Below are positions 28,984 to 30,343 of a stretch of 30,343 nucleotides of DNA, one piece after another. This DNA is from a virus: positions 1 through 30,343 of IMG/VR virus record IMGVR_UViG_3300036845_000169. One strand, 5' to 3'. The notes under the pieces are model-generated. The model was not told the origin of the DNA. It did not search any database and saw nothing but the letters and a program-made list of their open reading frames with translations. Numbering within the stretch: position 1 is the first letter of the stretch; each line of letters starts with the position of its first letter. The position numbers and the translations under genes were made by a program.

Positions 28984-29390
28984 ACACAAAAGAATTGAAT
29001 GCTTGGAATAATTTCAAGAAGCATGTGAATGGCCGTATTCTTATGAAGCGTATCGAGAACATCAGCAGCGGGATGGCCGATACGGTTAATATAAATCAAG
29101 CTGGAACCACATTCTGGATGGAGGTTAAGTGCCTATATAAGTGGCCTGCTCGTGAGAAGACTTGCCCGTTGAGGAACGCATTCGAACCTGGACAGGTTCC
29201 GTTCCTGAGGGAATGGAAATGCTGGAATGGACACTCGTTCGTTTTGCTGAAAGTTGACGACAGTTATTTTCTTCTCAATCCAGATGATCCTCTGGATGAG
29301 ATGACCAGGATCGAACTTATCAATCATGCCGTTTCTTTCGACATGGAATCAATAATTTCGTTCTTGATGAATTTGGGGAAATACGAATGA
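28980..29390 (+). CDS. PD-(D/E)XK-type nuclease-like protein
   Basis: 136 residues from GTG 28980 (GTGA overlap). The core RIENISSGMADTVN ... FWMEVKCL ... GQVPFLREW has the D(34)...ExK(48-50)...Q(72) layout of VRR-NUC/Holliday-junction-resolvase-like endonucleases, which cut branched DNA or RNA-DNA. It is likely used in DNA branch resolution before packaging. It is coupled (ATGA) to the SNF2-type helicase. Confidence 0.76.
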   Translation: MNTKELNAWNNFKKHVNGRILMKRIENISSGMADTVNINQAGTTFWMEVKCLYKWPAREKTCPLRNAFEPGQVPFLREWKCWNGHSFVLLKVDDSYFLLNPDDPLDEMTRIELINHAVSFDMESIISFLMNLGKYE

Positions 29391-30343
29391 AAACGAAACC
29401 GATGAGTCATCAAGTTACGGGTCTTGCTAGGATGCAAGGCAAACGAAACTTTGCTTTGTTCGCCGAAATGGGCTGCGGCAAAACTTGGATGACTCTCGCA
29501 GACGCCGAACGCCTGTTTCTTGGGAACAGAATCGACGCTATGCTGGTAATTGCGCCGAACGGTGTTCATACCAACTGGACGCTTCGGGAGATTCCGACTC
29601 ATATGGAAATACCCAATGTCTGCTTTACTTGGCGCGGGCGTCCGACGAGCAAGAAGGCTAAGGCTGAGTTAGACAAGCTATACTGTCGAACCTTCCATCA
29701 GCCGACGCTTCGGATCATGTCTATCAATATCGACGCGATAATCACGAAAGCTGGGCGTGAAGTAGTTGAGGAATTCCTGAGATGCTTCCGAGTCCTCATC
29801 GTACTGGACGAATCAAAGAAAATCGGTAATCATAAGTCCAAAAGAACAATCGCGGCGATTGAACTAGGTCGTATGGCTGAAGCGCGCCGGATTTTGTCCG
29901 GTAAGCCACTCACCAAAGCGCCGACCGATCTTTTCAGTCAGTTCGACTTCCTGAAGGAAGGGCTGTTGGGTACGACCAGCTATTGCGCTTTCGTTGCTGA
30001 ATACGCTGTTCTGTTAGACCGGAATTCGCCGCAGATGGTAGCGATTCTGCGGAAGTTGGCGGGGAAGGTTCGGGGCACGCCGCAGATCGTGAAGACGGAT
30101 GAGTACGGAAACAAGATGTACCGTAATCTGGATAAGCTGAACCGGATGCTGGAACCGCACGTCTTTCGAGTCAGAAAGGACGAAGTTCTGGATCTACCGC
30201 CGAAAGTGTACAAAGTCTTCAACTTCGAACTCAACGATAAGCAACGCCGCGCCTACGATTACCTGAAAGAAGACTACGCATTCGTTAGCAAAGAGAAAGG
30301 CACAGTCAGCTTTGAAGCAATCGCGGCCCGTACCAAGATGAAA
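29387..30343 (+). CDS. SNF2-family SF2 helicase, N-terminal part (runs off the right edge)
   Basis: 319 codons are present. Motifs: Q-motif-like SHQVTG, Walker A FAEMGCGKT (25-33), Ia VIAPNGVHTNW, motif II LIVLDESKKIG (DESK, 137-147), motif III ILSGKPLTKAPTDLFSQFDFL (169-189), then EPHVFRVRKDEVLDLPPK, typical of the SNF2 insertion. These helicases remodel or translocate on duplex DNA; phage members occur beside replication and recombination genes, as here beside the PD-(D/E)XK-type gene and the polymerase. The C-terminal RecA-like domain is outside the window. Confidence 0.9.
   Translation, partial: MKTKPMSHQVTGLARMQGKRNFALFAEMGCGKTWMTLADAERLFLGNRIDAMLVIAPNGVHTNWTLREIPTHMEIPNVCFTWRGRPTSKKAKAELDKLYCRTFHQPTLRIMSINIDAIITKAGREVVEEFLRCFRVLIVLDESKKIGNHKSKRTIAAIELGRMAEARRILSGKPLTKAPTDLFSQFDFLKEGLLGTTSYCAFVAEYAVLLDRNSPQMVAILRKLAGKVRGTPQIVKTDEYGNKMYRNLDKLNRMLEPHVFRVRKDEVLDLPPKVYKVFNFELNDKQRRAYDYLKEDYAFVSKEKGTVSFEAIAARTKMK

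Overview
The window is part of a tailed double-stranded DNA phage genome. It carries a terminase large subunit (left edge, minus strand), a divergent helicase and primase pair, a RecD/Pif1-like helicase, ThyX, a MazG-like pyrophosphatase, its own DnaQ-type exonuclease and DNA polymerase III alpha subunit, a PD-(D/E)XK-type protein and the start of an SNF2-type helicase. Many small genes are packed with ATGA, TAATG or TGATG overlaps. No integrase, repressor or host housekeeping gene is visible, so a virulent lifestyle is likely. Lipoprotein signals, a SlyB-like glycine-zipper lipoprotein and Sec signal peptides point to a Gram-negative host, probably a proteobacterium.

Layout. 1-1044 is the N-terminal 348 residues of TerL. 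1045-2968 is the strangest part. A 941-bp block (1245-2185) contains no TG and only three CA dinucleotides; it includes one Ala/Glu/Pro-rich gene bracketed by two near-identical 28-nt palindromes. It runs into a 15/30-bp tandem array, a TG/CA-saturated tract and an array of ATTTGAA units. 2993-4257 holds four plus-strand small genes. 4462-5128 holds two minus-strand genes, one a probable small terminase. 5170-5597 is a non-coding candidate origin with GTTAGTT repeats in both orientations. 5598-7619 (minus; helicase and HTH protein) diverges from 7749-9122 (plus; AEP-type primase). 9123-9972 is a compact minus operon of four small genes. From 10176 to the end everything is on the plus strand: helicase, then short units each preceded by TATAAT plus an inverted repeat (10.1-14.3 kb), a translationally coupled small-gene operon with a superinfection-immunity-like membrane protein (14.3-15.9 kb), a coiled-coil/His-acidic protein, then a metabolism and accessory operon (FAD protein, HAD phosphatase, ThyX, glycosyltransferase, MazG-like), small membrane and lipoproteins, and the replicase module (25.5-30.3 kb).

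Together the genes supply a nearly self-contained replisome (primase, helicases, proofreading exonuclease, C-family polymerase), dTMP and nucleotide-pool enzymes, DNA packaging and envelope-directed proteins. Promoters repeatedly show a perfect or near-perfect -10 without a recognisable -35, often fused to a hairpin or inverted repeat, which suggests a phage-specific regulatory element.

The most unusual signal is the TG/CA-free block beside terL. The avoidance crosses coding and non-coding DNA and has purged His, Gln, Cys and internal Met from the encoded protein. I know of no described system that explains it.
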